64,000 bases of DNA from Candidatus Dechloromonas phosphorivorans (GCA_016714975.1 JADKBR010000005.1:1-64000), one strand, 5' to 3'. Shown: positions 15,853 to 25,613, counted from the first letter of the stretch. Made by a program: numbers and translations. Notes: generated by a model not told the origin, from the sequence alone.

Positions 15853-17586
15853 TCAGCCGGTGATCCTGCGCTTCACGGCGCGTGTCACCAGGCGTAGGCG
15901 CTGGGCCAGCGGAAAGCGCCTGAAGTTGGTCTTGACGGCGCCCAGGGTGAAGGCGGTGCGTTTGGAGTAGTCGACGATCAGATCGACGATCACCGGTCGT
16001 CCGGCTGCGGCAAGCTCGCGAGCGCGGGCGATGGCATCGGAGACCTCGGCGTTCGCCGCCACCCTGATGTATTCGGCGCCGGTGGCAATGGCGACGCCGC
16101 TGAAATCGATTGCCCCCAGTGCCGTGCACGGCTTGCGATTGAAGGGTATTTCCTGGGCTTGGGCGATCTGCGACAACTCGCCGTCGTGAAATACGAAATA
16201 GATCAGGCCGAGCCCCAGTCGCGTCGCCGAGACGATTTCCATGCAGGTCATCGTGAACGCCCCGTCGCCGACGATGGCGAACACCTCGCGGTCGGGGTTG
16301 GCCAGCTTGGCGCCGATGGCGGCGGGCACCGCGTAGCCCATGCAGTTGAAATCGGTCGGGACGATCAGCCCCTTGGCTTGCCGCACCGGAAAAAGTTCGG
16401 CGGTCAGATAGGTGTGGTTGCCGTCATCGACGACGGCGATGACGTCGTCGGGAACGGCCGCGCGCAGCGCATTGAAGAAGACGGCGGGATTGACTCTGGC
16501 ACCGCTGTCGTGGCGCAGCCACTCCGCGTTGTAGTCACCCTTGTCGCGCTGGATGCGGGCATGCAGTCCGGTATCCATGCCACGGGCGGCGCCGATCTGC
16601 TGCAACTCGGCAAGAAGCGCATCGAGGACCGCTGCGGAATCGCCTTCGAGCGCCACGGCCGCCGGGTAGTTCGCATTGAACACCAATGGGTTGATATCGA
16701 CATGGATCAGTTCCTCCGGCACGCTGACGCCAAAGCTGCCAGTGGCAATTTCCGCGAAGCGGGTGCCGACGGCGAGCAGGCAATCGCAATCGGCGAAGGC
16801 GTTGCGCGCAGCGGGCACGGCTGCCGGACCGAAAGAGAAGCCCGTGTGCAGGGGATGCGCGGCTGAGAATACCGAGAGTCCCTGCAGCGTCGTTGCCACG
16901 GGCGCTTGCAGAAACTCGGCGATCGCGCGCGTCTGCGCGACGGCATCGCGCGCCCCCCAGCCGATGAACAAGCCCGGATGCCTTGCCGCGAACAGCATTT
17001 CGGCAGCGTGCCGGATAGCGCCGGCAGGCGCTCGCTGTGGCCTGGCGATGACCGGCGGGCTGGGAATTTCGCCCACCTCACCCGGAAACATCTGGAGGTT
17101 GACCGGAATCTCGACGAAGACCGGGCCGGGCTCGCCGGAGTGGGCGATTTCCCAGGCCTTGAACAGCGTCGGCGCTATCTCCGCGTGGCTGGTAACGAGA
17201 AAGGCGGCCTTTGTCAGCGGCCTGATGAAAGCATGCTGATCGAGTTCGTGAAGCTGGTAGCGCTTGTCGAGATCGCTGCGGATGCCGCCGCAGATGACCA
17301 GCATCGGGACGCCGTCGAGAAAGGCTTCACCGATGCCGCTGGCAGCGTGGGTGACCCCGGCCGCAGGAACGATCACCAGAGTGCCGGTCTGTTCCGAGGT
17401 CCGGCTGACGCCATCGGCCATGAACGCCGCCCCGCCTTCATGGGTTACCAGCACCGGCGTGATCTGCCCGGAACTGTTGAGTTCGTCGTACAGTTCTGTG
17501 TTGTGCACGCCGGGGATGCCGAAGGTGTATCTGATGCCGAGCGCTTCGAGGGCTCGTACCGCGGTCCAGGCGCCGGTCCGTTTCAT
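15853..17586 (-). CDS. thiamine-diphosphate enzyme, acetolactate-synthase-like
   Basis: A 577-residue ThDP-dependent enzyme with the three usual domains. The catalytic Glu region is THEGGAAFMADG (about 49-60) and the ThDP/Mg motif begins GDGAFTM (about 440). It resembles IlvB-type large subunits and related decarboxylases, but no small subunit gene is nearby and it is not in a branched-chain biosynthesis operon. A catabolic role as acetolactate synthase, sulfoacetaldehyde acetyltransferase-like or 2-oxoacid decarboxylase cannot be separated by reading alone. It is transcribed alone, divergent from the next gene. Confidence 0.8.
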   Translation of the reverse strand: MKRTGAWTAVRALEALGIRYTFGIPGVHNTELYDELNSSGQITPVLVTHEGGAAFMADGVSRTSEQTGTLVIVPAAGVTHAASGIGEAFLDGVPMLVICGGIRSDLDKRYQLHELDQHAFIRPLTKAAFLVTSHAEIAPTLFKAWEIAHSGEPGPVFVEIPVNLQMFPGEVGEIPSPPVIARPQRAPAGAIRHAAEMLFAARHPGLFIGWGARDAVAQTRAIAEFLQAPVATTLQGLSVFSAAHPLHTGFSFGPAAVPAARNAFADCDCLLAVGTRFAEIATGSFGVSVPEELIHVDINPLVFNANYPAAVALEGDSAAVLDALLAELQQIGAARGMDTGLHARIQRDKGDYNAEWLRHDSGARVNPAVFFNALRAAVPDDVIAVVDDGNHTYLTAELFPVRQAKGLIVPTDFNCMGYAVPAAIGAKLANPDREVFAIVGDGAFTMTCMEIVSATRLGLGLIYFVFHDGELSQIAQAQEIPFNRKPCTALGAIDFSGVAIATGAEYIRVAANAEVSDAIARARELAAAGRPVIVDLIVDYSKRTAFTLGAVKTNFRRFPLAQRLRLVTRAVKRRITG

Positions 17587-17796
17587 GATGAATGCTCCAG
17601 GTCTTCAGGTAGTGGATGCCGCGGCCTAGCCGGCGATCCGGCGGCTGCGCGCCCCGAGGATAGCGCGGCCAGAGGCTGTGGCAAGGGATAACTGCAAAGC
17701 GCCGGAAAACCGTAGACGTTTTTCTTGGTTCTCCGGCACTGTCGGCGCTGCGATCCGGAACTGAAGGGCGCTTCTGGTTCCCCCCGGCAGCCGGTT

Positions 17797-17825
17797 TTGA
17801 AATAGCGATACTCCTGCGCTATCAT
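17797..17825 (+). promoter_or_regulatory. predicted sigma-70 promoter
   Basis: TTGAAA (17797-17802) and TATCAT (17820-17825) are separated by 17 bases and stand about 30 bases before the ATG at 17857. The spacing argues against translation from an upstream ATG at 17824, which would lie within the -10 box. Confidence 0.5.
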
Positions 17826-17856
17826 GCGCCGTCACTCCAAACAAGGGAAAACGAAC

Positions 17857-18159
17857 ATGCTCAAACAATGGCAGTTCAGGCTGTTGACCGCACTTGCATT
17901 GGTATCCGCGGCGCTGGTCATCACCAACATCGTCATGTTCACCAACAACCGCGACGCGCAGAACGAATTCACCTCACGCGCCCAATACATCCAACAGAGC
18001 CAGCAAATCGAGCCGGTCTACCAGGGCATTGTGCGCGGCCTCGCGGAAATCTCGGTGAAGACCAACGACCCGCAGATTGCCCAACTGCTGACGGCCCAGG
18101 GCATTACCTTCACCGTCAACCCGGCGAATCAGGGCGAAGCCAAGGGCAAAGCCAAATGA
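17857..18159 (+). CDS. small membrane-anchored protein, unknown function (first of pair)
   Basis: A 100-residue protein from ATG 17857, with AAGGG upstream. One N-terminal membrane helix (about residues 7-27) is followed by a polar domain rich in Gln and Asn (QYIQQSQQIEP) and a C-terminal segment ending GKAK. The end (LLTAQGITFTVNPA) resembles that of the next protein (MIQALNARGISIDPS), suggesting the two are distant paralogues with the same topology, probably facing the periplasm. Its stop overlaps the next start as ATGA. No family recognised. Confidence 0.75.
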   Translation: MLKQWQFRLLTALALVSAALVITNIVMFTNNRDAQNEFTSRAQYIQQSQQIEPVYQGIVRGLAEISVKTNDPQIAQLLTAQGITFTVNPANQGEAKGKAK

Positions 18160-18479
18160 ACAGCGACCAAAAACCGTACGACAGCTTCCTGCCCCTTCTG
18201 GTGGGCCTGATCACGCTGGTGGTGTGGTTCGGCTTTCAGACCAGCCAGTTGATCAAGGAACGCGAGACGCTGGCAAACCTGCAAGCCAACCAGACCACCA
18301 TCTACAACAACGCCCAGAAGATGCGCACGCAACTCGATGCGATCGCGGGCGAACTCGCGCGACTGGCGCAGGCAGGCAATCCCAACGCGGCGCAGATGAT
18401 CCAGGCGCTCAACGCACGCGGCATCAGCATCGACCCGAGCAAGGCCAAACCCGCCGAAGACAAGCCGGCCGCCAAGTAG
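18156..18479 (+). CDS. small membrane-anchored protein, unknown function (second of pair)
   Basis: A 107-residue protein starting at the ATG that overlaps the upstream stop. A single membrane helix (about 12-29, LLVGLITLVVWFGFQTS) is followed by a probable coiled coil (about 33-75) and a Pro/Lys-rich tail. It shares layout and C-terminal motif with the upstream gene, so the pair may form a heteromeric inner-membrane complex. The stop is followed by a small GC hairpin (18483-18498). Confidence 0.75.
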   Translation: MNSDQKPYDSFLPLLVGLITLVVWFGFQTSQLIKERETLANLQANQTTIYNNAQKMRTQLDAIAGELARLAQAGNPNAAQMIQALNARGISIDPSKAKPAEDKPAAK

Positions 18480-18895
18480 CACGCGCCCCCGAGGGCGCCC
18501 GTTCCGGTCTCCGTTGCGCGGCAGCGGCGCGCCCGGCCAGCGTCTGCTGGTGAAGTTCCCGGCCGCCTGACACGCGGCCGAATTCCGGGGTCGCGCCAGT
18601 GACGCCCCGGGGCGCCCCGATGGCGCGCCAGCGCATCCGGTCTCGGCCTCGTGCCAGCCAGGCATCCCCAACCGTCGAAAAACTTTACACAGCCCCGGAG
18701 CTTCGGGTGGTGCCTGCTGCATAACTCTCTGATAAATAACATAGTGCGCCTTCTAGCACGAAAAGTGCTTTCGCCATTCAACTGACTCTGCATCTGGCAA
18801 ACGTGTCAAGAAATACGCTGGGGACGGGTTGAGCATTTGGGCCGCAGCTTTTTTTGAGCTTGTAGTTATTCTGGTATTTCCCGAGGGAGATTCTC
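18480..18895. other. 416-bp intergenic region upstream of PEP-CTERM gene
   Basis: The left half is very GC-rich, with small hairpins including 18483-18498, which may end the upstream transcript but has no T tract. The right half is AT-richer and holds a short inverted repeat (AGCAC at 18755-18759, GTGCT at 18765-18769). No convincing gene or clear sigma-54 promoter was found. Confidence 0.5.
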
Positions 18896-19520
18896 GTGCG
18901 CATTCGTCAATTCCGTTTGATCGTCAAGCCAGCCGCGCTTGCAATTCTCCTTGCCTTCCCTGCGCAACAGGCGCTGGCGGCCGCTTGCACCTGGAACCCG
19001 GCTTCCGGAGACTGGAGCACCGCCGGCCTCTGGTCCTGTGGCGCTATCCCGGGTGCAGCGGACAGTGCGTCGATCGCCGCAGCAAAGACCGTCACCATAA
19101 CTCTGGGCAATTCAATCCTGACGTTAAGCAATGCCGGGCAGATCAATATCGACGCGTTTGGCCTCAACCTGGCAGGCGGTGGCGCCACCACCAACAGCGG
19201 TGTCATCAACGTGGGTGGTGCCAGCACTGCGAATCTGGGCATTTCGGCCGGCCACAACATCAACAACGCCGGTGGCACGATGAACGTCGGCGTCGGCAGC
19301 GTCATCAACCAGTTTGGCAGCACAATCACCGGCGGCACGATCAATATCGTCGTGGGGGCGCCGGCGGGGCTTGGTCGGCTCTGGGCGTCACGCTTCCGTC
19401 CGGGCGGGGGGTCAATATCCTCGGGGGGGGGCCTGTTTCCTGCCAACGTCACTGGCGGCGTCAGCTCAAAGGGGGGGGGGGTGGGGGGGGCGGCCAGCGC
19501 CGAGTCAATGGCGCGGTCAC

Positions 19521-19807
19521 ATCGCCAACGGTGGCATTCTGAGCCTCGACAGCTCGCTTACCAGCGGCGGCAACCAGACCCTGGGCGGCACAGCCACCAT
19601 CAACCTCAACGATGCCGGCGCGCGCCTGGCCATCGACGGCACCGGCGCCACGGCGCTGGGCTCGAACGTCGTCGTGCGCGGGCAGGGCAATATCGGCACA
19701 GCCATCAACGTCGCTGGCAACAACCTGCTGACGAACAACGGCCTGATCTCGGCCGATGTCAGCGGCGGCACCCTCAACATTACTGCGCCGGCCAGTGGTG
19801 GCGGCAG
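19521..19807 (+). repeat. internal duplication, copy A
   Basis: Two blocks, 19521-19632 and 19654-19807, recur exactly as 20106-20217 and 20229-20382. Copy A lacks one A just before 19521 compared with copy B, which explains one of the frame changes. Confidence 0.88.
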
Positions 19808-20105
19808 CAGCTTCATCAACAACGGCACGCTGCGGGCCATCAACGGCGCCAGCCTGCTCCTGTCGACGAACATCACCTCCAACACCGGCAGCCAGATTGT
19901 CGCCGGCGCCGGCAGCTCGGTGGTGCAGAACGGCGTCACCCTCAACGGCGTGATCAACGCCAGCGGCACCGGCGTCTTCACCGCCGTCAGCAGCGCAAGC
20001 AATGTCCTCAACGGCGTGAACTTTACCGGCACGCTGGACTTGACGAGCATTTCGAACTCGCGCGAGCGCATCGCCAACGGCGCCACGATCAATGGCGCGG
20101 TCAAC

Positions 20106-20382
20106 ATCGCCAACGGTGGCATTCTGAGCCTCGACAGCTCGCTTACCAGCGGCGGCAACCAGACCCTGGGCGGCACAGCCACCATCAACCTCAACGATGC
20201 CGGCGCGCGCCTGGCCAGGGCACCGCGACGCTGGGCTCGAACGTCGTCGTGCGCGGGCAGGGCAATATCGGCACAGCCATCAACGTCGCTGGCAACAACC
20301 TGCTGACGAACAACGGCCTGATCTCGGCCGATGTCAGCGGCGGCACCCTCAACATTACTGCGCCGGCCAGTGGTGGCGGCAG
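20106..20382 (+). repeat. internal duplication, copy B
   Basis: Repeat of copy A at an offset of 585 bases for the first block and 575 for the second; the 10-base difference near 20218 disrupts the frame. The near-identity indicates recent duplication or assembly mis-joining of a repeat. Confidence 0.88.
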
Positions 20383-20674
20383 TTCGATCGTCAACAACAA
20401 TATTCTGGAGGCCCGCAACGGCGGTACGCTGGTAATCTCCACCAACGTCAATAACGCGGCTGGGCAGATCAATGCGCAGAACGGCAGCCAGGTGCTCCAG
20501 AACAGTGTCACGATCACCCACGGCACGCTCGGCAGCAACGGCACTGGCGTGATCGCTGCGTCAGCAGGCCTAACTTCCTGCGGCGTACGCCCGTGGCGTC
20601 CTGACAGCCATCGCACCGGACACGATCAACGCCAACCGTCAAGGCCAGATCAACATGCCAAGGGCATGTGAGCG

Positions 20675-20960
20675 GTGCGATGGGTCGGCAGGGTCATCAA
20701 CCTCAACGATGCCACCGCACGCCTGGCCATCGACGGTTCCGGAACGACGACTCTGGGTGCAGCCCTTACAGTGCGTGGGCAGGGCAACATCGGGCAGGCA
20801 ATCAACGCGGCTGGCAACAACGTGCTGACGAACAACGGGCTGATCCTGGCCGACGGTGGCACGCTGACGATCAGCGCACCGGCCAGCGGTAGCAGCCTCC
20901 TGGCGGGCACCGGCACCCTGCAGGTTAACGGGGGCACGCTCAATGTGTCTGGCACGCCAG
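20675..20960 (+). pseudogene. PEP-CTERM surface protein, middle segment in a third frame
   Basis: This stretch reads VINLNDATARLAIDGSGTTTLG and NNVLTNNGLILADGG, the same repeat family as the upstream blocks, and loses frame near 20950 where the next segment begins. It is flanked on the left by about 100 bases (20570-20680) that match no frame of the repeat. It is treated as a piece of the same broken gene. Confidence 0.65.
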
Positions 20961-23900
20961 CAGGGCAAGCTCATCATTGGCGCCACCGGCTCGCTGGGCC
21001 TGGGCACGCAGAACCTCACCATCACCAACGACTACACGAACGTCCAGGCTGGCAGCGGCAACAGCTTCAACCGCCGGGCCGGCGTCACCGGCACGGGGCA
21101 GATTCTCGCAGGGGGCAATGCTGCGCAAGCCATTACCGGCACCGGCGTGACGGGTGGCAACACGCCCAACGCCACGTTGACCATCGGCAACATGCGCGTT
21201 GGCGCCAATACCTTCAACTACCAGCTTGCCAATACGGGCACCACCGGCCCGACATTGCGCGGCGCCATCCAGACCAACGTGAATGGCGGCAACATCACCG
21301 ACGCGCGACTGTCAGGCACGGGTGTAACTGCCAGTAACTACAACGCCGGCGGGCCAAACGGGAACAGCGGCAACTTGGGCGTGACCTTCACGGCCGCCAG
21401 CGCCGGCGCCCAGGCGGCGCTGTCTGGCCAGGCCATCAATCTGCGCAGCAACTTCGACAATATCGCCGACCAGAAGCTCAACATCGTGCTGGCCGGCGGT
21501 GCCGCGGCCTACAACGCAGCGGCGGGCAGTGCGACGCCATCCCCGGCGACTGTGGCCAACCAGCGCGTGGGCGGCACCAACGTCGCCGCGCTGACGATCA
21601 GCAACACCGCCGCAGCGGGCATCTTCAGCGAAGACCTGCGCGCCACCTTCGGCAGCAATGGTGGCGCTGCGCTCAACAACGGCGGTAGCGTCGTCTCGCT
21701 GATTGCGGGCGGCAACAACGTCAGCGCCATGACAGCGCGCGTGGATACGAGCACGGCTGGTGCCAAGACGGGCAGCGTGACGCTGAACTACGAGACCTTG
21801 GGCACCGTCAATGGCGTCAGCAACGGCTTGGGCACCGCCAGCGCCGGTTCGCAGACCATCAACGTTTCAGGCAACGTCTATCGTCTGGCGCAGGGCGACA
21901 CGACGCCGCTTGCGGCCAATTTTGGCAACCGCCATGTCGGCGATAGCGTCAGTCAGACGCTCACCATCAAGAACCTTTCGGTCAACGACGGCTTCAGTGA
22001 AAAGCTGAACGCCAGTTTCGGCACGAACAGCGGCAACGCCACGAACAACGGCGGCAGCGTCAACCTGCTCGCCGCCGGCGGCAGCAACGCCGCCAGCATG
22101 AGCGTGGGCATGGACACCAGCAGCGTCGGCAACAAATCGGGCAGTGTCGCCGTCAACTACCAGTCCGATGGTGCAGGCACCAGCGGTCTTAGCTCCATCA
22201 GCGCCGGCAGCCAGACGGTCAACGTCAGCGGCAGCGTCTATCGCTTGGCGCAGGCCAACACCCTGGGCGCGGTCAGTTTCGGCAACGTCCACGTCGGCGA
22301 TAGCGTGCAGCAGGCGCTGTCCATCAGCAACACCGCCGCCAACGACGGCTTTTCCGAAAAGCTCAACGCCAGCTTTGGTAATGCCACCGATGCCCGTATC
22401 ACCAACAACGGCGGCAGCATCAGTCAACTGGCGGCGGGAGCGACCAACAGCAGTATGGTCGTGGGGCTGAACACTGCTGCCGCAGGCACGGTCAATGGCA
22501 GCATTGCCGTCAACTTCGCCTCTGACGGTGCAGGCACCAGCGGCCTTGGCATCAGCGCGCTGGCCACGCAGAACGTCGGCGTCAGTGGCAATATCACCAC
22601 GCAGGGCAACGTCTACCGTCTGGCCAGTGCCAGCCCGGCCACGCCCAACCCGGTCAACTTCGGCAACGTGCGTATCAACACAGCGACCGACCAGGCGCTG
22701 ACCATCGGCAACACGGCTGCCAACGACGGCTTCAGCGAGAAACTCAACGCCAGCATCAGCAGCAACGGTGCGCCGGTGACTGCCAGCGGATCGTTCAACT
22801 TGCTCGGCCCGCAGGCCAGTGACAATTCCAGCTTGCACGTCGGCATCGACACCAGCAGCGCCGGTGCCAAGAGCGGCAGCGCAACGATCGCGCTCGTCTC
22901 CGACGGCGCCGGGACCAGTGGCCTTGGCCAGACCAGCCTGGCGAGCCAGACGGTCAACGTCAACGGCGCCGTCTATCGCCTGGCCAATCCGCAGAGTGTC
23001 ACTTCCAGCCTCACCCTGGCGGCCCGCGTGGGTGGCTCGGCCAGCGGCAACGTCTCGATCACCAACCAGTCGCCGGACATCTACACGGAAGCGCTGAAGG
23101 TGGTCGCGGGTGCCGCCCCCAGCAGTTTGTTCAACATTGGCAGCAACCCGGCCAACATCGCCGCGCAGGGCACCGGCACGCTCCAGGTCAGTCTCAACAC
23201 CGCCACGGCGGGTTCCTCCACCGGTACGCTGACACTCAACAATACCTCGACCGGCGCCGGCACCACCAACGCCGCCGATGTCAGCGTCGGAACCAGCAAT
23301 GTGACGCTCACTGGCAAGGTGTACACCGCAGCGCAAGCCACCGTGCAACCCGCGGTCAACTTTGGCATCGTGCATGTGAATGAGGTCGTTGCAGTGCGCG
23401 GCGTCTCGGTGCAGAACAGTGCTCCGGTGACAGCGCTCAACGACACGCTGGCCGCCTCGATTGGTGGCGCCACCGGCTCCTTCAGCAGCAACAACGGCAG
23501 CGTGGCGGGACTCGCCGCTGGCGGCCCAGCCAATACTACGGCCCTGACCGTTGGCGTGAACACCGCTACCGCAGGCATCTTCAACGGCACCGCGAACCTC
23601 GCCTTGGCCAGCCAGAACCCCGACATGGCCGATCTCGGACTGGGTTCGCGGTCCGTCGCCCTCAGTGCCCAGGTGAACAAGTATGCCAATGCCGAATTTG
23701 GCAAAGTGACGGGTGCCGGCGCGCTGACCCGCAATGGCAGCGTATTTACGCTGAACTTCGGCACGTGGGTTCAGGGATCGGGCCTGCTAAGCGCGATCCT
23801 CGATGTCGACAACCTGGTGAATGGCGGCCCGGCTGACGACCTGAACGGTTCCCTGAACATCGTCGACGGCAACGACTTCTTCGCCAGCCTGTTGCTGGCG

Positions 23901-24185
23901 TCGTTCAGCAACGTAGGCGCCGACGCATCCAGTGGTGACGCTCTGTCCTTCCTGTTCGACACCAACGCCCTTGCCCTTGGCAGTTACCAGGACAGCGTCG
24001 CACTCACCTGGTTTGGCACCAACGGCAGCGGCTACCGCGACGCGAATGACCACTTCTATACCCTCCAGGTCATCGGGACCATCGTGCAGCAAGGCGCCAA
24101 CGTCCCGGAACCGAACAGCCTGTTGCTGCTGACGGTCGCTCTGCTCGCCGGCCTTGGCGTCTCACGCCGGCGCCACAGCGTATAA
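20943..24185 (+). CDS. PEP-CTERM protein with choice-of-anchor-D-like repeats, C-terminal portion
   Basis: A continuous frame of about 1,080 codons, Gly/Ala/Asn/Ser-rich, with no reliable start of its own because it continues the broken upstream gene. About six imperfect repeats of about 115-125 residues are seen, most marked by VYRLAQ, then NFGN.HVGDS and DGFSEKLNASFG, resembling choice-of-anchor D/ASPM-SPD2-Hydin-like beta domains. The C-terminus carries VPEPNSLLLLTVALLAGLGVSRRR: PEP motif, membrane helix, basic tail, the substrate signal of an exosortase. It would be a surface or biofilm-matrix protein. A hairpin follows at 24195. Confidence 0.82.
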   Translation: MCLARQQGKLIIGATGSLGLGTQNLTITNDYTNVQAGSGNSFNRRAGVTGTGQILAGGNAAQAITGTGVTGGNTPNATLTIGNMRVGANTFNYQLANTGTTGPTLRGAIQTNVNGGNITDARLSGTGVTASNYNAGGPNGNSGNLGVTFTAASAGAQAALSGQAINLRSNFDNIADQKLNIVLAGGAAAYNAAAGSATPSPATVANQRVGGTNVAALTISNTAAAGIFSEDLRATFGSNGGAALNNGGSVVSLIAGGNNVSAMTARVDTSTAGAKTGSVTLNYETLGTVNGVSNGLGTASAGSQTINVSGNVYRLAQGDTTPLAANFGNRHVGDSVSQTLTIKNLSVNDGFSEKLNASFGTNSGNATNNGGSVNLLAAGGSNAASMSVGMDTSSVGNKSGSVAVNYQSDGAGTSGLSSISAGSQTVNVSGSVYRLAQANTLGAVSFGNVHVGDSVQQALSISNTAANDGFSEKLNASFGNATDARITNNGGSISQLAAGATNSSMVVGLNTAAAGTVNGSIAVNFASDGAGTSGLGISALATQNVGVSGNITTQGNVYRLASASPATPNPVNFGNVRINTATDQALTIGNTAANDGFSEKLNASISSNGAPVTASGSFNLLGPQASDNSSLHVGIDTSSAGAKSGSATIALVSDGAGTSGLGQTSLASQTVNVNGAVYRLANPQSVTSSLTLAARVGGSASGNVSITNQSPDIYTEALKVVAGAAPSSLFNIGSNPANIAAQGTGTLQVSLNTATAGSSTGTLTLNNTSTGAGTTNAADVSVGTSNVTLTGKVYTAAQATVQPAVNFGIVHVNEVVAVRGVSVQNSAPVTALNDTLAASIGGATGSFSSNNGSVAGLAAGGPANTTALTVGVNTATAGIFNGTANLALASQNPDMADLGLGSRSVALSAQVNKYANAEFGKVTGAGALTRNGSVFTLNFGTWVQGSGLLSAILDVDNLVNGGPADDLNGSLNIVDGNDFFASLLLASFSNVGADASSGDALSFLFDTNALALGSYQDSVALTWFGTNGSGYRDANDHFYTLQVIGTIVQQGANVPEPNSLLLLTVALLAGLGVSRRRHSV

Positions 24186-24194
24186 GCCGCAGAC

Positions 24195-24228
24195 CCGCGA
24201 GTGCCGGAGATCATTCAGGCACTCGCGG
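24195..24228 (+). terminator. stem-loop after PEP-CTERM gene
   Basis: A perfect 11-bp stem (24195-24205 with 24218-24228) and 12-base loop start ten bases after the stop codon. There is no T tract, so it may stabilise the mRNA end or work with Rho. Confidence 0.6.
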
Positions 24229-24572
24229 AACGTCTCCCTCACGGCTCTTCGACTGCAGACAACGACAGTCGCTGCAGAATCAGCGGCCCCGGCGGTGGAA
24301 GCGCTATCTCCAGAGAGGGGTCTGTTGCCTGCGCCGCGACACACTGCTGATTCCTTGACTAACGGTGTGACCGGGTGGTTGCACCCAGGGAGTGCTCAGG
24401 GACGACGCTGCGGATTCTAGCCAGCGCCTGTTTCGATGGCATGGTGATCGGGGGCCAAAAGCCATCGTGCTTTCCGTTTGGACACGACCAAATGAACAGG
24501 TCTGCGGGAGGCGTATTTGGGGGTACAGGGACCTCTGTGGTAACTTACCAGCCCCTTCGGTCAAGGTTCCCC
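24229..24572. other. intergenic region without a supported gene
   Basis: About 340 bases upstream of the MBL hydrolase. Short frames on both strands lack ribosome-binding sites and homology. A small hairpin (GGGTG/CACCC at 24373-24386) is the only structure noticed. Confidence 0.5.
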
Positions 24573-25613
24573 ATGTCCCTGGATTTTCCTCATGCTTACC
24601 CGCCGGCTGCCGGCGAGAAGATCGAGGTCGCGCCGGGTGTCTTCTGGCTGCGTATGCCGCTGCCGTTCCAGCTCGATCACATCAACCTCTGGTTGCTGCG
24701 TGACGGGGACGGGTGGACGATCGTCGACACGGGCTTCGCGAGCGACGGCGTGCGCGCTGTCTGGCAGGAACTGCTGGCGGGGTTGGACGCCCCGGTGTGG
24801 CGCCTGATCGTCACCCATTTTCATCCTGACCACCTTGGTTTGGCCTCTTGGCTGATGAACGAAACCGGTGCGCAATTGTGGATGACGACGGGCGAATTCC
24901 TGACCGCTCATGCGGTGTGGAACGAGGTCGGTGGCCATGGCGCGCGTTTCATGGTCGACCAGTTTCGTCAGCACGGTCTCGATGCCGAGCGGCTGGCAAA
25001 ATTTGAAAAGCGTGGCTCGGGTTACCGCAAGGCGGTCCCTGCGCTGCCAGACTCTTACCATCGGCTGAAGTCAGGCGATGTTGTCGCGGTCGACGGGAAA
25101 AAATGGCGCATATTGATCGGTCACGGCCATGCGCCCGAACACATTGCGCTATACTCCCAAGAGTTCAACGTGTTAATTTCAGGCGATATGCTTCTGCCTA
25201 CTATTTCCACGAATATCAGCGTCTTTGCGGCGACCCCCGATGCCGATGCATTGGGTTGGTTTCTCGAGTCGCTTGAAGAAATGGCCAGCGAAATTCCGGG
25301 AAAGGCGTTGGTCTTGCCCTCGCACGGCCTTCCCTTCATCGGGATTCAGGAGCGGGTGGAAAACTTGCGCGCGCACCACAAGGAGCGCTTGCAGGTGCTG
25401 GAGGAGGCTTGTGAAGATGCGCCGAAGAGCGCAGCCGAGTTGCTCGAAACCCTGTTTCAGCGGGCGCTCGATACGCATCAGACCATGTTTGCGATGGGCG
25501 AAGCAATTGCCCATCTGAATTACCTTCGACAATCTGGTCGGTTGTCACGCCTTACCGACGCCGACGGTGTAATACGATTCTTGCGGTTCCAGCATTTACC
25601 AGCCGCGCATTGA
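24573..25613 (+). CDS. MBL-fold metallo-hydrolase
   Basis: A 346-residue metallo-beta-lactamase-fold enzyme. THFHPDHLG (about residues 79-87) is the zinc-binding HxHxDH motif, and GHGHAPEHIALY plus SGDMLLP supply further ligands. The ATG at 24573 is chosen with AAGG upstream; the family start (pyrrole of hydrophobic and acidic residues then VFWLRMPLP) fits. It ends 18 bases before phaC and probably shares its transcript. Hydrolysis of a thioester such as 3-hydroxyacyl-CoA would fit the PHA context, but the substrate is not shown. Confidence 0.87.
   Translation: MSLDFPHAYPPAAGEKIEVAPGVFWLRMPLPFQLDHINLWLLRDGDGWTIVDTGFASDGVRAVWQELLAGLDAPVWRLIVTHFHPDHLGLASWLMNETGAQLWMTTGEFLTAHAVWNEVGGHGARFMVDQFRQHGLDAERLAKFEKRGSGYRKAVPALPDSYHRLKSGDVVAVDGKKWRILIGHGHAPEHIALYSQEFNVLISGDMLLPTISTNISVFAATPDADALGWFLESLEEMASEIPGKALVLPSHGLPFIGIQERVENLRAHHKERLQVLEEACEDAPKSAAELLETLFQRALDTHQTMFAMGEAIAHLNYLRQSGRLSRLTDADGVIRFLRFQHLPAAH

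Larger units (their letters stand above)
18896..20671 (+). pseudogene. PEP-CTERM surface protein, N-terminal portion with broken frames
   Basis: Begins at GTG 18896 after GAGGGAGA, with a signal peptide (ALAILLAFPAQQALA) and then TWNPASGDWSTAGLWSC, typical of autotransporter-like beta-helix repeats. The frame is coherent to about 19360, runs into poly-G tracts (19407-19490), continues in a second frame over about 19520-20217, returns to the first frame over about 20220-20580 and then becomes garbled. All segments share the same repetitive Gly/Asn/Thr-rich text (GGTLNITAP, NNGLISADVSGG), so this is one gene with several indels. The rest of the protein, ending in a PEP-CTERM sorting signal, follows at 20943-24185. 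Confidence 0.75.

Noticed and set aside
19407..19490. possible G-quadruplex region in the PEP-CTERM gene
   Set aside because: The G runs break the frame and resemble those at 44270-44410; artefact is more likely than a biological quadruplex.
21867..23375. 502-codon open frame opposite the PEP-CTERM repeats
   Set aside because: Repetitive only because the sense strand is repetitive; lacks a signal or domain.
18896..24185. CRISPR-like direct repeats
   Set aside because: Repeats are long, coding and not separated by unique spacers of constant length.
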